DNA of 64,000 nucleotides, taken from contig NZ_CP066171.1 in assembly GCF_028867705.1 (NCBI RefSeq), positions 806,001-870,000 on the forward strand, in the 5' to 3' direction. The translations under genes and the position numbers were made by a program. The first letter of the stretch is position 1; each line of letters starts with the position of its first letter. The DNA is from Thermoleophilum album (GTDB taxonomy: Bacteria > Actinomycetota > Thermoleophilia > Solirubrobacterales > Thermoleophilaceae). Positions 9,386 through 19,513 of the stretch are shown one piece after another. Under the pieces are notes generated by a model that was not told where the DNA came from, did no database searches, and saw only the letters and a list, made by a program, of their open reading frames with translations.

Positions 9386-9410
9386 CGCCCGCCGCCGCCA
9401 GCGGCGGGCG
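9386..9410. other. 10-bp GC hairpin between acyl-CoA synthetase gene and trpS
   Basis: CGCCCGCCGC (9386-9395), loop of 5 nt, GCGGCGGGCG (9401-9410). A perfect stem just before the trpS start. There is no U tract on either strand, so it may be a U-less terminator, a trpS leader structure or a chance GC palindrome. Confidence 0.35.
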
Positions 9411-9424
9411 TAGACTGCCGGCCG

Positions 9425-10426
9425 ATGCGCATCTTCAGCGGCATCCAGCCGACCGGGCGCAAGCACCTCGGCAACTACATCGGGGCGATACGCCAGTACG
9501 TCGACGGTCAGGAGCGCGGCGACCCGGCGATCTACTGCATCGTCGACCTGCATGCGATCACCGTTCCGCACGACCCGCAGGCGCTGCGGCGCTCGGTGTA
9601 CGACACGCTCGCCTTGCTGCTCGCTGCCGGTCTCGATCCCGACCGCTGCGTCCTTTTCCGCCAGTCGGACATGCCCGAACACACCGAGCTGTGCTGGCTT
9701 TTGTCGGCGGTCACCGCCTACGGCGACCTCACGCGCATGCACCAGTTCAAGGAGAAGTCGCAGCGCCAGCGCGAGCTCGTGTCCGCCGGGCTGTTCTTCT
9801 ATCCAGTGCTGCAGGCGGCCGACATCCTCCTCTACCGCACCGACGAGGTGCCGGTGGGCGAGGACCAGCGCCAACACCTGGAGCTGGCCCGCGACGTCGC
9901 CGAGCGGTTCAACGCCCGGTTCGGCGAGATCCTCACGGTCCCCCGCCACCGCATCCCCGAGGTGGGGGCGAAGATCATGGATCTTCAGGACCCCACGAGC
10001 AAAATGTCGACCACCACCGAGTCGACGGCCGGTGTGATCTTCATCGACGAGGAGCCCGACGAGATCCGGCGCAAGGTTCGCGCCGCTGTCACCGACCCGG
10101 GGCGGGAAATCGTTCGTAGCTCCGACAAGCCAGGGATCAGCAACCTGATCGAGATCATGGCCGTCGTTCGCGGTGTGAACCCTGCCGACGTCGAGCGCGA
10201 GTTCGCCGGTCGCGGCTACGCCGAGTTCAAGCAGGCCGTAGCCGAGGCGGTGGTCGAGTTCCTGCGACCGGTGCGCGAGCGCTACCGCGAGCTGCGACCC
10301 GACGAGGAGGCGCTCGAGCGCACGCTCGCCGACGGTGCCGAACGAGCGCGCGAGCTCGCCCGGCCGGTGCTCGCCGACGTTCGCCGCGCAATGGGCTTCG
10401 GTCCCGCGGTCCGCCAGCCCGTTTAG
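9425..10426 (+). CDS. trpS: Tryptophanyl-tRNA synthetase
   Basis: Class I aminoacyl-tRNA synthetase charging tRNA-Trp. The 333-residue length and N terminus MRIFSGIQPTG are typical of the bacterial enzyme. The HIGH-like motif is KHLGNY at 15-20 and the KMSKS-like loop is KMSTT near 193. The conserved LLYRTDEVPVGEDQRQH tryptophan/adenylate-site segment lies near 137-153. The C-terminal domain (about 220-320) is helical. ATG start. No T-box or leader was recognised in the 79 nt upstream, only a GC hairpin. scpA follows after 10 nt, so the two are probably cotranscribed. Confidence 0.96.
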   Translation: MRIFSGIQPTGRKHLGNYIGAIRQYVDGQERGDPAIYCIVDLHAITVPHDPQALRRSVYDTLALLLAAGLDPDRCVLFRQSDMPEHTELCWLLSAVTAYGDLTRMHQFKEKSQRQRELVSAGLFFYPVLQAADILLYRTDEVPVGEDQRQHLELARDVAERFNARFGEILTVPRHRIPEVGAKIMDLQDPTSKMSTTTESTAGVIFIDEEPDEIRRKVRAAVTDPGREIVRSSDKPGISNLIEIMAVVRGVNPADVEREFAGRGYAEFKQAVAEAVVEFLRPVRERYRELRPDEEALERTLADGAERARELARPVLADVRRAMGFGPAVRQPV

Positions 10427-10436
10427 GCTCGTCTCG

Positions 10437-11234
10437 ATGCACCTCGCCGCCCTCGACCTCGAGCTCGACGCGTTCGAGGGCCCGTTCGACCTTCTGCTAG
10501 CGCTCGTGCTCAGCGAAGAGGTCGACCTGCGCGACGTCGAGCTCGCCGCCGTCGTCGTCGCATATGTCGACCATCTCGAGCGCCAGCGACGCCTCGATCT
10601 CGAGGCGATCACCGAGTTTCTTGTCCTGATCGCCGCGCTGCTCGAGATCAAGTCGCGCTTGTTGCTGCCCCAGGACGAGAGCGACGACGCGGACGAGCTC
10701 GGCCCGCAGGAGGCGGCCGAGGAGCTTCTGGCGCGGATGGTCGAGTACGCGCGCTTCCGCAAGGCAGGTGCGTGGCTGCGCGAACGGCTCGCCGCCGAGT
10801 CCGCCTACCGCTTCCGGCAAGTGCCGTTGCCGGCATCTCTGCGCCAGGTGGCGCTCGAAACGGCCCGCCCGGTGTACGACCCGGAGCGGCTGGCGCGCGC
10901 GATCGGCGACCTCTTGCGCACGCCGCCGCCGATCGACACCAGCCACGTGCGCCGACCTGTGGTGCCGCTGAGCGACCGCGTCCGCCACCTGCGCGCGCTG
11001 CTCAGCGCGCGCGCCACTTTCTCTTTCGACGACGCTGTTCGCGGCGCCGACCGGCTCACCGAAGCGGTGACGTTGCTGGCGCTGCTCGAGCTCTACAAGG
11101 CCGGCGAGCTCGATTGGGAGCAGAGCGAACCGTTCGGGCCGATCACGGTGCGCCGCGCAGGGCAGCGGCAGCCGCCCGGATCGAGCGCCGTGGCGCCAAT
11201 TGCGACGAGCGCTGTCGGCGAGGCGAAGGCGTGA
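10437..11234 (+). CDS. scpA: Segregation and condensation protein A (kleisin ScpA)
   Basis: Kleisin subunit, 265 residues, that bridges the two Smc heads with ScpB. The N terminus FEGPFDLLLALV is the family signature, followed by the LVLIAALLEIKSRLLLP helix (about 62-78). The C-terminal winged helix (about 190-230) contains FSFDDAV and TVTLLALLELYKAGEL-type helices. The frame extends 34 codons into trpS, but ATG 10437 gives the family start. The stop overlaps the scpB GTG (GTGA). Its ATPase partner smc is at the far end of the window. Confidence 0.93.
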   Translation: MHLAALDLELDAFEGPFDLLLALVLSEEVDLRDVELAAVVVAYVDHLERQRRLDLEAITEFLVLIAALLEIKSRLLLPQDESDDADELGPQEAAEELLARMVEYARFRKAGAWLRERLAAESAYRFRQVPLPASLRQVALETARPVYDPERLARAIGDLLRTPPPIDTSHVRRPVVPLSDRVRHLRALLSARATFSFDDAVRGADRLTEAVTLLALLELYKAGELDWEQSEPFGPITVRRAGQRQPPGSSAVAPIATSAVGEAKA

Positions 11235-11839
11235 CGGTGCCGGGCGACCGCGCTGCGAACCAGCGCCTGTCGGAGCTCGCACGCCGCGCCGAGGCGCTGC
11301 TCTTTCTCGCCAGCGAGCCGCTGCGCCTGGAGGCGTTGGCGGAGGCGCTCGAAGCCGACGAAGAGCAGGTGGCGGCGGCCCTCGGCGAGCTGGAACGGGC
11401 GCTCGCCGACGGCGGCCACGGTCTCGTCGTGCGGCGCTTGGCCGGGGGGTTCGCGCTCGCAACCCACCCCGACGCGGAGGCCGCGGCGCGACGGTTGTTC
11501 GCGCGGCCGCGCACGCCGCCGCTGACGCAGGCCCAGGCCGAGTGCCTGGCGATCGTCGCCTACTTGCAGCCGGTGTCGCGCCCCGAGGTGGCGCGCATCC
11601 GCGGTGTCGCTTCGGAGTCGGCGCTCGCCACGCTCGTCGAGCGCGGGTTGATCGAGGAGGCCGGGCGGTCGCGCTTCGGCGCCGTTATGTACCGCACGAC
11701 GCCGCTGTTCGAGCGTCTGTTCGGGCTCGAGGCGATCGACCAGTTGCCCGATCCGCGCCGCTTCGATCCCTCGCCCGAGGAGGTCGGGGAGCTGCGCGAG
11801 CGGCTTCTGCGCGCCGGCGAACAGCGCGCCAGCGACTAG
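11231..11839 (+). CDS. scpB: Segregation and condensation protein B (ScpB)
   Basis: Condensin accessory protein, 202 residues, with two winged-helix domains: about 15-95, with EALLFLASEPLRLEALAEAL and the GGFALATHP strand; and about 100-175, with QAECLAIVAYLQPVSRPEVARIRG, the strongly conserved family block. It overlaps scpA by 4 nt, consistent with coupled synthesis of a ScpA-ScpB2 complex. Its 3' end overlaps the 3' end of convergent rlmN by 4 nt, leaving no space for a separate terminator. Confidence 0.93.
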   Translation: MTVPGDRAANQRLSELARRAEALLFLASEPLRLEALAEALEADEEQVAAALGELERALADGGHGLVVRRLAGGFALATHPDAEAAARRLFARPRTPPLTQAQAECLAIVAYLQPVSRPEVARIRGVASESALATLVERGLIEEAGRSRFGAVMYRTTPLFERLFGLEAIDQLPDPRRFDPSPEEVGELRERLLRAGEQRASD

Positions 11840-12843
11840 CCGCCCGCCACGGCGGCGAGCGGCTGGCGAGCTGCGAGCTGGCCGCAGGCCGCGGCGATCT
11901 CGCGACCGCGCGTCAACCGCACCGTCGCACGCACGCTGCGCTCCTCGAGCGCGCCGCGGAAGGCGTCGATCGCTCGCCGGCTCGAGCCACGGTAGGGGGC
12001 GTCGGTGGGGTTGTAGGGGATGAGGTTGACGCAGAACGCCTCGCGCGGGCGCAAGAGAGCGGCTAGCTCGAGCGCCTGCTCGTAGCGGTCGTTGACGCCA
12101 GCGAGCATCAGGTACTCGACGAACACCTGGCGCCGGCGGTGCCGCCACCACTCGCGGCAGGCGTCGAGCACGGCAGCGATCGGGTAGCGCTCGTTGATCG
12201 GCATCAGCTCGCTGCGCAGGGCGTCGTTCGGGGCGTGCAGCGAGAGCGCCAAGCGCACCGGTGGGCCCTCGCGGGCGAGCCGTTCGATCCCCGGCAGCCA
12301 ACCGACGGTCGAGATCGCGGTGCGACGGTGGGCGATGCCGATGTCGGGCAACCGCTCGCAGGCCGCGAGCACCGCGTCGAGGTTCATCAACGGTTCGCCC
12401 ATGCCCATGAAGACGGCGTGTGTCGGTCGCTCGTCGCGCCGGAAGTGCAGCGCTTGGTCGAGGATCTCGGATGCCGTCAGGTTGCGGCCGAAACGCATGC
12501 GCCCGGTTTGGCAGAAGGTGCACGTAAGTGGGCACCCCGACTGGCTCGACAAACACAGCGAGCGGCGCCCGTCGCGGTAGCGCATCAACACCGCCTCGAG
12601 CGGCTTGCCGTCGGCGGTGCGGAAAAGCACCTTTTCGGTGCCGTCACGGGCGCGGGCGCTTGCGACCACAGCGAGGGTCGAGATCGGCACACGCGCCGCC
12701 AGCTCGCGGCGCAGCGCGAGCGGCAGGTCGGTCATCTCCTCCCAGCTCGCGGCGCCGCGCGCAAGCCAACGCCACACTTGGCGCACCCGGTAGGCGGGCT
12801 CGCCGAGCTCCTCGATCGTCCGCTCGAGCAACGTCAGATCCAC
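11836..12843 (-). CDS. rlmN: 23S rRNA (adenine2503-C2)/tRNA methyltransferase RlmN
   Basis: Radical-SAM methyltransferase of 335 residues that makes m2A2503 in 23S rRNA and m2A37 in some tRNAs. The cluster-binding motif CPLTCTFC is near 110, followed by QTGRMRFGRNLTASEI. GMGEPLMN and the STVGWLPGI segment match the family. The two mechanistic cysteines should be those near CHRRR-type and the late GREIAAACGQL segment, where a Cys is visible close to the C terminus. The start chosen is GTG 12843; the frame is open much further upstream only because of GC bias. Only 27 bp separate it from divergent rluB. Confidence 0.93.
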   Translation of the reverse strand: MDLTLLERTIEELGEPAYRVRQVWRWLARGAASWEEMTDLPLALRRELAARVPISTLAVVASARARDGTEKVLFRTADGKPLEAVLMRYRDGRRSLCLSSQSGCPLTCTFCQTGRMRFGRNLTASEILDQALHFRRDERPTHAVFMGMGEPLMNLDAVLAACERLPDIGIAHRRTAISTVGWLPGIERLAREGPPVRLALSLHAPNDALRSELMPINERYPIAAVLDACREWWRHRRRQVFVEYLMLAGVNDRYEQALELAALLRPREAFCVNLIPYNPTDAPYRGSSRRAIDAFRGALEERSVRATVRLTRGREIAAACGQLAARQPLAAVAGG

Positions 12844-12870
12844 GGCTGCGAGTGTGGCACTCTCGCGGCC

Positions 12871-13578
12871 GTGCGACTCGCCAAGTACCTCGCCCGCTGT
12901 GGTGTCGCCTCCCGGCGCGCGAGCGAGCAGCTCGTGCGCGCCGGGCGTGTCCAGGTCGCTGGCCAAACGGTCACGGATCCCGCGCGCCACGTCGAGCAGG
13001 GTGTCGAGGTTACGGTCGACGGTCGGGCGGTGCGCCCCGAACCGCTCGAGGTGTGGGTGCTGAACAAGCCGCGCGGGGTCGTTTCGACCGCCCGCGACCC
13101 GCAGGGGCGGCCGACCGTCGTCGATCTTGTGCCTTCGCCGCGGCGCCTGTACCCGGTCGGCCGTCTCGACGCCGACTCGACCGGCCTGCTCGTCCTCACC
13201 AACGATGGGAGGCTCGCCGAGCGCCTGATGCACCCCCGTTACGGCGTCGAGCGCGTGTACCGCGTGCGCGTCGTGCCGCCGCGCGTCGATCGCTCGCTCG
13301 CCGAGCGGCTGGAGCGGGGTGTGCGGCTCGACGACGGTCCGGCGCGGGCGTTGCGGGCGCGCGTCGTCGGTCGCGGCGAGCTCGAGATCGTGATGGGCGA
13401 GGGGCGCAAGCGCGAGGTGCGGCGCATGCTCGACGCGGTCGGTCGCCGCGTCGTCGAGCTCGAACGGATCCGCATAGGCCCCCTCGATCTCGCCGCCCTC
13501 GGGCTCGGGCGCGGCCGGGCACGGCGTCTCGGGGAGCGCGAAATCGCGCTCCTCAAGCGCGCCGCAGGGCTCGTGTAG
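12871..13578 (+). CDS. rluB: 23S rRNA pseudouridine synthase, RsuA/RluB family
   Basis: Pseudouridine synthase of 235 residues. An S4-like RNA-binding domain occupies about 1-55 (VRLAKYLARCGVASRR). The catalytic domain carries VGRLDADSTGLLVLTNDG, whose first Asp is the nucleophilic residue; WVLNKPRGVVST is the other family hallmark, and EGRKREVRRML lies near 175. Most likely it modifies 23S rRNA like RluB, but RsuA/RluE cannot be excluded. GTG 12871 is the first codon matching the S4-domain start. The spacer to divergent rlmN is only 27 bp, so promoters must overlap the opposite coding region or transcripts are leaderless. Confidence 0.9.
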   Translation: MRLAKYLARCGVASRRASEQLVRAGRVQVAGQTVTDPARHVEQGVEVTVDGRAVRPEPLEVWVLNKPRGVVSTARDPQGRPTVVDLVPSPRRLYPVGRLDADSTGLLVLTNDGRLAERLMHPRYGVERVYRVRVVPPRVDRSLAERLERGVRLDDGPARALRARVVGRGELEIVMGEGRKREVRRMLDAVGRRVVELERIRIGPLDLAALGLGRGRARRLGEREIALLKRAAGLV

Positions 13579-13671
13579 CGCGGGGCGCGCTGCAGCGCGC
13601 GGTCGGGTCGCGGCGGGCTGTTGGCACGGACGGGGTGGACCCGAAGCGAAGAGGTCGTACGCTCTCTCACT

Positions 13672-14187
13672 GTGCGCGGCTCCGCCTCGCCACGGATAGG
13701 TCATGTCCACCTCAAGGTGTCCGATCTTGAGCGAGCGGTCGCCTTCTACCGCGACGTGCTGGGCTTCCGGGTGCGCCAGCGTTTCGGCTCCGAGGCTGCT
13801 TTCCTCGCCTCCGACGACTACCACCACCACATCGGCCTGAACACTTGGGAGAGCCGCGGTGGGAGCCCCCCGCCGGCGGGGAGCACGGGCCTCTACCACT
13901 TCGCGATCCTCTATCCGACACGCTCCGCCTTGGCCCGGGCGGTGGAGCGCGTGCTCGCGCTCGGCGTACCGCTGGTCGGTGCCGCCGACCACGGTGTCAG
14001 CGAGGCGGTGTATCTCGAGGATCCCGATCGCAACGGCATCGAGCTGTATTGGGACCGTCCACGCGAGCTCTGGCCGCGTGCTCGCGACGGTGACGGGGTG
14101 GCGATGTACACGCGTCCCCTCGATCTGGCGTCGCTGCTCGCGGAGGCGCACCCTCGCGGCCAGAGCGACAGCAGAGCCGAGCGGTAG
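13672..14187 (+). CDS. VOC/glyoxalase-superfamily protein (catechol-2,3-dioxygenase-like)
   Basis: A single vicinal-oxygen-chelate protein of 171 residues made of two beta-alpha-beta-beta-beta modules. Candidate metal ligands are the His in GHVHLKV, a His in YHHHIGLNTWES and the Glu in NGIELYWDR. The HHIGLNTW plus GLYHFAILYPTR pattern is that of CatE-like dioxygenases of Bacillus and relatives; the substrate is unknown. A longer start (TTG 13621) is possible, but GTG 13672 precedes the first conserved strand closely. It sits between rluB and aroH with 93 and 50 nt gaps, so operon membership is uncertain. Confidence 0.82.
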   Translation: MRGSASPRIGHVHLKVSDLERAVAFYRDVLGFRVRQRFGSEAAFLASDDYHHHIGLNTWESRGGSPPPAGSTGLYHFAILYPTRSALARAVERVLALGVPLVGAADHGVSEAVYLEDPDRNGIELYWDRPRELWPRARDGDGVAMYTRPLDLASLLAEAHPRGQSDSRAER

Positions 14188-14237
14188 GCCCGTGCATCGC
14201 GCGGGTCGTGCGCGGGCTGTCTGGAAGAATCGCGAGC

Positions 14238-14603
14238 GTGCGGCTAAGTGCGCTGCGCGGGGCGACCACCGCGACCGAGAACACGAGCGAAGCGATCCTC
14301 GACGCGACCGAGGAGCTGATGCGCGAGCTGCTCGCGCGCAACGATCTCGCCCCCGACGATCTCGTCAGCTGCATCTTCACGGTCACGCCCGACCTCGACG
14401 CCGAGTTCCCGGCGGTCGCCGCCCGCCGTCTGGGGCTCGACCGCGTTCCGCTTCTTTGTGCGCAAGAGATCGGCGTGCCCGGGTCGCTGCCGCGGACCGT
14501 GCGTGTTCTCGTGCACTGCTACTTGCGGCCGGGCACCGAGCCCCGGCACGTCTACCTGCGCGAGGCCGCGTCGTTGCGAAGCGATCTCAGCGCCGCCCAG
14601 TAG
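14238..14603 (+). CDS. aroH: Chorismate mutase, monofunctional AroH type
   Basis: A 121-residue homotrimeric chorismate mutase of the Bacillus AroH fold (not the helical AroQ fold), converting chorismate to prephenate. LRGATTATENT contains the N-terminal catalytic Arg. SCIFTVTPDLDAEFPA follows, then VPLLCAQEIGV, with the Cys and Glu equivalent to B. subtilis Cys75 and Glu78, and the TVRVLVHCY strand carries the active-site Arg90 equivalent. GTG 14238 gives the family N terminus; GTG 14208 would add ten residues. First gene of an aromatic amino-acid run. Confidence 0.92.
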   Translation: MRLSALRGATTATENTSEAILDATEELMRELLARNDLAPDDLVSCIFTVTPDLDAEFPAVAARRLGLDRVPLLCAQEIGVPGSLPRTVRVLVHCYLRPGTEPRHVYLREAASLRSDLSAAQ

Positions 14604-14619
14604 CGTGGGGGTCGGGTCC

Positions 14620-15741
14620 GTGACGATCGAGTTCAACCGCCGTCTGGAAGCGATTCCCTACTACCCGGCCGCCGACGCCTACGGCGACGGTCGCGATCTC
14701 GTACTGCTGGCCTCCAACGAGACACCGTTCGCACCGCCGCCAGCGGTACGCGAAGCGATCGCCGACCGGCTCGCAACGCTAAACCGCTACCCCGACCCCG
14801 ACAAGAGCGAGCTCCGCCGGCGAATCGCTGCTCGCTGCGGCGTGCCGAGCGAGATGATCGTCGTCGGCAACGGCTCGTGCGAGATCCTGCTCGGCGCCGC
14901 GCAGGCGCTCCTCGAGCCGGGTGCCGAGGTGGTGTTCGCCTGGCCGTCGTTTTCCGTCTACCCCCAGCTCGCTGCGCTCACCGGCGCGCGCGAGATCCGC
15001 GTGCCGCTCGACAGCGACGACCGCCACGACCTCGACGCGCTCGCCCGCGAGGTGACCGCCGCCACGCGCCTGGTTTTGGTTTGCAACCCCAACAATCCCA
15101 CCGGCACCGCGCTGCCGCTCGACGCGATCGACGAGCTCGCCGCTGCGCTGCCGCGCCACGTCTGTTTGCTTGTCGACGAGGCTTACGTCGAGTTCTCGAC
15201 GCTGCAGGATCCTGACGAGTCGCTCGAGCTGGTCCGCCGCTACCCGAACGTAGTGCTGTTGCGGACCTTCTCGAAGGTCTACGGCCTTTGCGGCCTGCGC
15301 TGCGGCTACGCGATCGGGCCCGAGAGCTTCCGCATCGCCTGCGAGAAGGTGCGCCAGCCGTTCACCGTGAACACGTTGGCGCAAGCGGCCGCGGCGGTGG
15401 CGATCGACCTCCAGGACGAGGTCGAGCGCCGCGTCGAGCGCACAGCCGTGGAGCGCGAGCACGTCGTCGGGGAACTGCGCGCGCGCGGCCTGCGCGTCGC
15501 CGACAGCCAGGCCAACTTCTGTTGGGTCGAGCTCGGCGGTCGCGATGACCGCGCTATCTGCGACGAACTGGCGCGCCGCGGGGTGATCGTTCGCGCCGGC
15601 AGCGCGCTCGGCGGCCCTGGCCACCTGCGCGTCACGTTCGGCACGCGCGCCGAGAACGACCGCTTCCTCGCCGCGCTTGACGCGGCGCTCGCTGCTGGCG
15701 GCGGTGATCGTGCAGATCGCCCGGTGTCGCGAAACCGCTAG
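14620..15741 (+). CDS. hisC: Histidinol-phosphate/aromatic aminotransferase
   Basis: PLP aminotransferase fold type I, 373 residues. The motifs are LASNETPFAPPPAV near the N terminus, NRYPDPDKSELR, NPNNPTGTALP, DEAYVEFS, and RTFSKVYGLCGLRCGYA with the PLP lysine. The sequence family is HisC. However, the neighbours (aroH upstream by 16 nt, then aroF, tyrA and aroA) suggest it also, or mainly, transaminates phenylpyruvate and 4-hydroxyphenylpyruvate, as known for B. subtilis HisC in its tyrA-aroA locus. No other his gene is in the window. Start chosen is GTG 14620; GTG 14605 is possible. Confidence 0.88.
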   Translation: MTIEFNRRLEAIPYYPAADAYGDGRDLVLLASNETPFAPPPAVREAIADRLATLNRYPDPDKSELRRRIAARCGVPSEMIVVGNGSCEILLGAAQALLEPGAEVVFAWPSFSVYPQLAALTGAREIRVPLDSDDRHDLDALAREVTAATRLVLVCNPNNPTGTALPLDAIDELAAALPRHVCLLVDEAYVEFSTLQDPDESLELVRRYPNVVLLRTFSKVYGLCGLRCGYAIGPESFRIACEKVRQPFTVNTLAQAAAAVAIDLQDEVERRVERTAVEREHVVGELRARGLRVADSQANFCWVELGGRDDRAICDELARRGVIVRAGSALGGPGHLRVTFGTRAENDRFLAALDAALAAGGGDRADRPVSRNR

Positions 15742-16014
15742 CGCTCTGCTATCTGTACGGCAAGCAATGGGCGACCTTGCGCGACCCCGCGATCGGCGAG
15801 CTCGCACGCCTCGTGCCGGCGAGGCCGCCGCTGCGCGCGTGCCCGGGTCGGCGCGCTACTACCGCTGGTATTGGCGATTTAGCTAGGCGTCCGGCGCCCG
15901 AGAGGTCTCGCCCGCACCCGCCGGACGCCGACCGCGGCCGTCGCCGCGCAGCGGGCCGAAAGTTCACGGCAAGCGAGCCGACGTAGTCTTCCAGGAGGCA
16001 GGAGCGACAGAGCG
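15742..16014. other. 273 nt intergenic region, hisC to aroF
   Basis: The largest gap within the aromatic cluster. I found no tRNA, riboswitch or clear promoter; short readable frames lack family features. It ends with GGAGG (about 15992-15996) a little far from the aroF ATG, plus a nearer GGAG. It could hold a trp/tyr-responsive leader, but nothing specific is visible. Confidence 0.5.
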
Positions 16015-17046
<1,032 letters not shown>

Positions 17047-17062
17047 GGAAGCCTGGCGCGCG

Positions 17063-18136
17063 GTGCGGATCGCGGTTCTCGGCGTCGGCCTGATCGGCGG
17101 TTCGATCGCGCTCGCCGCGCGCCAGCGTGTTCCCGACGCCACGGTCGTCGGTTGGGATCCCGCTCCCGACGCGCTCGCCCGGGCGCGCGAACGGGGGGCG
17201 CTCGACGAGGCCGCGCCGTCGCTCGCCGAGGCGCTAGCAGGCGCCGGGGCGTGCTTTCTTTGTGCGCCGGTGGGGCAGCTCGCCGACCTCGCCGCAGCGG
17301 CGCTCGCGGCGGCGCCGCGCGACTGCGTGGTGAGCGACGTCGGGTCGGCGAAGGCGCCGCTCGCTCGCGCCAGCCGCGACGAGCGGTTCATCGGCGGCCA
17401 TCCGCTGGCGGGCGCAGAGACAGCCGGCGTGGAGCACGCACGCGGCGACCTGTTCGACGGCGCCGTCTGGTACCTTACGCCGACCCCCCACAGCTCGGGC
17501 ATCCTCTACGAGCGGTTGCACCGGCTGATCGTCACGTTCGGTGCGCGGCCAGTGGCGATCGACGCCGACCGCCACGATCGCCTGGTCGCGGCGGTCAGTC
17601 ATCTTCCGCACGTGCTAGCCAACGTGCTCGCGGTGAACGCCGCTTGCGCTGCCGAGCGCGAGCGCGAGCCGGTGCCGCCGCTAGCGCCGAGCTTGCGCGA
17701 CGCCACCCGTGTCGCGGGCGCCAACAGCGACATCTGGACCGACATCTACCTCGCCAACCGCGACGCGATCGCCGACGAGGTCGAGCGTGTACGCGCCGCG
17801 CTCGGCGAGGTGGTGGCGGCGCTGCGGCGCGGCGATCCGGGCTGGGTGCGCGACTGGAACGAGCGGGCGCGCGCGGCTCGCCGCACGCTCGTCGAGCGCG
17901 ACCTCGCCGAGGGGCCGCTGCACGAGCTCGCGTTCGTGGTTCCGAACCGGCCCGGCGTGGTGGCGCAGGTGGCTCTCGGGTTGAGCCGGGCGGGCGTAAA
18001 CATCGCCGACCTCGCGCTGGCGCCCGCGGCCGACATGCGCTCCGGTGCGATCACGGTGTGGGTGGCCGGCGACGAGCAGGCCGACCGGGCGCGCGAGGTG
18101 ATCGAAGGTCTCGGCTTCGCGGTGGCGGAGCGCTGA
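17063..18136 (+). CDS. tyrA: Prephenate dehydrogenase with ACT domain
   Basis: Converts prephenate to 4-hydroxyphenylpyruvate with NAD(P). The 357 residues begin with the Rossmann loop GVGLIGGS (7-14), continue with the prephenate-site FIGGHPLAGAETAGVEHA (around 112-129) and the helical dimerisation domain with AVSHLPHVLA. A C-terminal ACT domain (about 287-355, starting ELAFVVPNRPGVVAQVA) probably allows allosteric control by tyrosine. GTG start. It lies between aroF and aroA (gaps of 16 and 32 nt), so probably one transcript. Confidence 0.94.
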   Translation: MRIAVLGVGLIGGSIALAARQRVPDATVVGWDPAPDALARARERGALDEAAPSLAEALAGAGACFLCAPVGQLADLAAAALAAAPRDCVVSDVGSAKAPLARASRDERFIGGHPLAGAETAGVEHARGDLFDGAVWYLTPTPHSSGILYERLHRLIVTFGARPVAIDADRHDRLVAAVSHLPHVLANVLAVNAACAAEREREPVPPLAPSLRDATRVAGANSDIWTDIYLANRDAIADEVERVRAALGEVVAALRRGDPGWVRDWNERARAARRTLVERDLAEGPLHELAFVVPNRPGVVAQVALGLSRAGVNIADLALAPAADMRSGAITVWVAGDEQADRAREVIEGLGFAVAER

Positions 18137-18168
18137 GAGGCGTACAGCGGTGATGGCGCGGCGCTGAG

Positions 18169-19473
18169 ATGGCGGAACGCAGATTCGAACCGAGCGGCCC
18201 GGTGCGCGGCGAGTACGTGCCGCCCGCCGACAAGTCGATCTCGCACCGCGCCGCCCTGCTGGCGGCGATGTGCGACGAGCCGGTGGCGATCCGCAACTAC
18301 CTCGACGCTGCCGACACCCGCTCGACCCTCGAGGCGCTCGAGCGCTTGGGGGCGGGGGTCGAGCGGCGCGATGGCGAGCTCCTTGTGCGCGGCGTCGGTC
18401 TACGCGGGGCGCTCGAAACCACCGGGGGGCTGCTTGACGTCGGCAACTCGGGCACGTTGATGCGCATGCTGCCCGGATGGCTGGCCGGCCAGCCGGGGCG
18501 CAGTTGGCGTATCGACGGGGACGAGTCGATCCGTCGTCGGCCCGTCGACCGCATAGCGCGTCCGCTCGCTGCGATGGGGGCCGAGATCGAGATGCGCGCC
18601 GGCCGCTTCCCCCCGTTCATGGTCACAGGCGGCCGACTGCACGGCATCCGCTACGAGCTACCGATCGCGAGCGCCCAGGTGAAGTCGTGCGTGCTGATCG
18701 CCGGTCTGCTGGCGGAGGGTGCCACCGAGGTCGTCGAGCCGGTGCCGAGCCGCGACCACACCGAGCGCTTTCTCGCCCGCGCCGGCGTGCCGTTCACGAA
18801 AGACGGACACGCCTTGCGGGTGTGCCCGGTCGACGAGCTCGAGCTCGAAACGGTGGAGGTCCCGGGCGATCCTTCCTCGGCGGCGTTCATGGTGGCGGCC
18901 GCGATCCTCGTGCCCGGGTCGCGGCTCGTGGTGCGCGGTGTTGGGCTCAACTGGACGCGCTGCGGTTTCTTCGCGATCGCCGAGCGGATGGGGGCGGTGC
19001 TGGTCGGCGAGCGTGAAGCGGCCGGGGCGTTCGCCGCCGACGAGCCGATCGGCGAGCTTGACGTGGCGGCAGGGCCGCTGGAAGGCACCACGGTCGGTCC
19101 CGACGAGGTGCCGCTGGCGATCGACGAGCTGCCGCTCGTCGCGCTCCTGGGAGCTTTTGCGGAGGGGGAGACGGTCGTGCGTGGCGCTGGCGAGCTGCGC
19201 GTCAAGGAGTCCGACCGCATCGCCGCTGTTTGCAGCAACCTGCGCGCGCTCGGGGCGGACATCGAGGAGCTCCCCGACGGCTTCGTGGTGCGCGGCAGCG
19301 GCGCGCCGCTGCGCGGCGGGGTGGTCGACGCCCACGGCGACCACCGCTTGGCGATGCTCGGGGCGGTCGCGGGGCTCGCCTCCCGCGAAGGCGTGGTGGT
19401 GCGGGGGATCGAGGCCGCTGCCGTCTCCTACCCGGACTTCGTCGCCGACCTCGCATCTCTGTGCGGGCGCTAG
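18169..19473 (+). CDS. aroA: 3-phosphoshikimate 1-carboxyvinyltransferase (EPSP synthase)
   Basis: Sixth step of the shikimate pathway. The 434 residues form two inverse alpha/beta domains. The N-terminal [16 protein letters not shown] holds the catalytic Lys/Ser/Arg that bind shikimate 3-phosphate. [15 protein letters not shown] is the PEP-loop equivalent, [13 protein letters not shown] follows, and the late [13 protein letters not shown] and [13 protein letters not shown] segments contain conserved Glu, Arg and His. The loop NSGTLMRM has Thr where the classical glyphosate-sensitive class has NAGTA. The class (I or II) was not assigned. cmk-der follows after 40 nt. Confidence 0.95.
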   Translation: MAERRFEPSGPVRGEYVPPADKSISHRAALLAAMCDEPVAIRNYLDAADTRSTLEALERLGAGVERRDGELLVRGVGLRGALETTGGLLDVGNSGTLMRMLPGWLAGQPGRSWRIDGDESIRRRPVDRIARPLAAMGAEIEMRAGRFPPFMVTGGRLHGIRYELPIASAQVKSCVLIAGLLAEGATEVVEPVPSRDHTERFLARAGVPFTKDGHALRVCPVDELELETVEVPGDPSSAAFMVAAAILVPGSRLVVRGVGLNWTRCGFFAIAERMGAVLVGEREAAGAFAADEPIGELDVAAGPLEGTTVGPDEVPLAIDELPLVALLGAFAEGETVVRGAGELRVKESDRIAAVCSNLRALGADIEELPDGFVVRGSGAPLRGGVVDAHGDHRLAMLGAVAGLASREGVVVRGIEAAAVSYPDFVADLASLCGR

Positions 19474-19513
19474 CGGCCGCTGTCGGCGCTGTTCGGGCCG
19501 TACCCTTGCGGCG

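Noticed and set aside
12844-14151. N-terminal extension of rlmN of over 400 residues
   Set aside because: Frame stays open through rluB and the VOC gene only because of GC bias; the family domain begins at about 12843.
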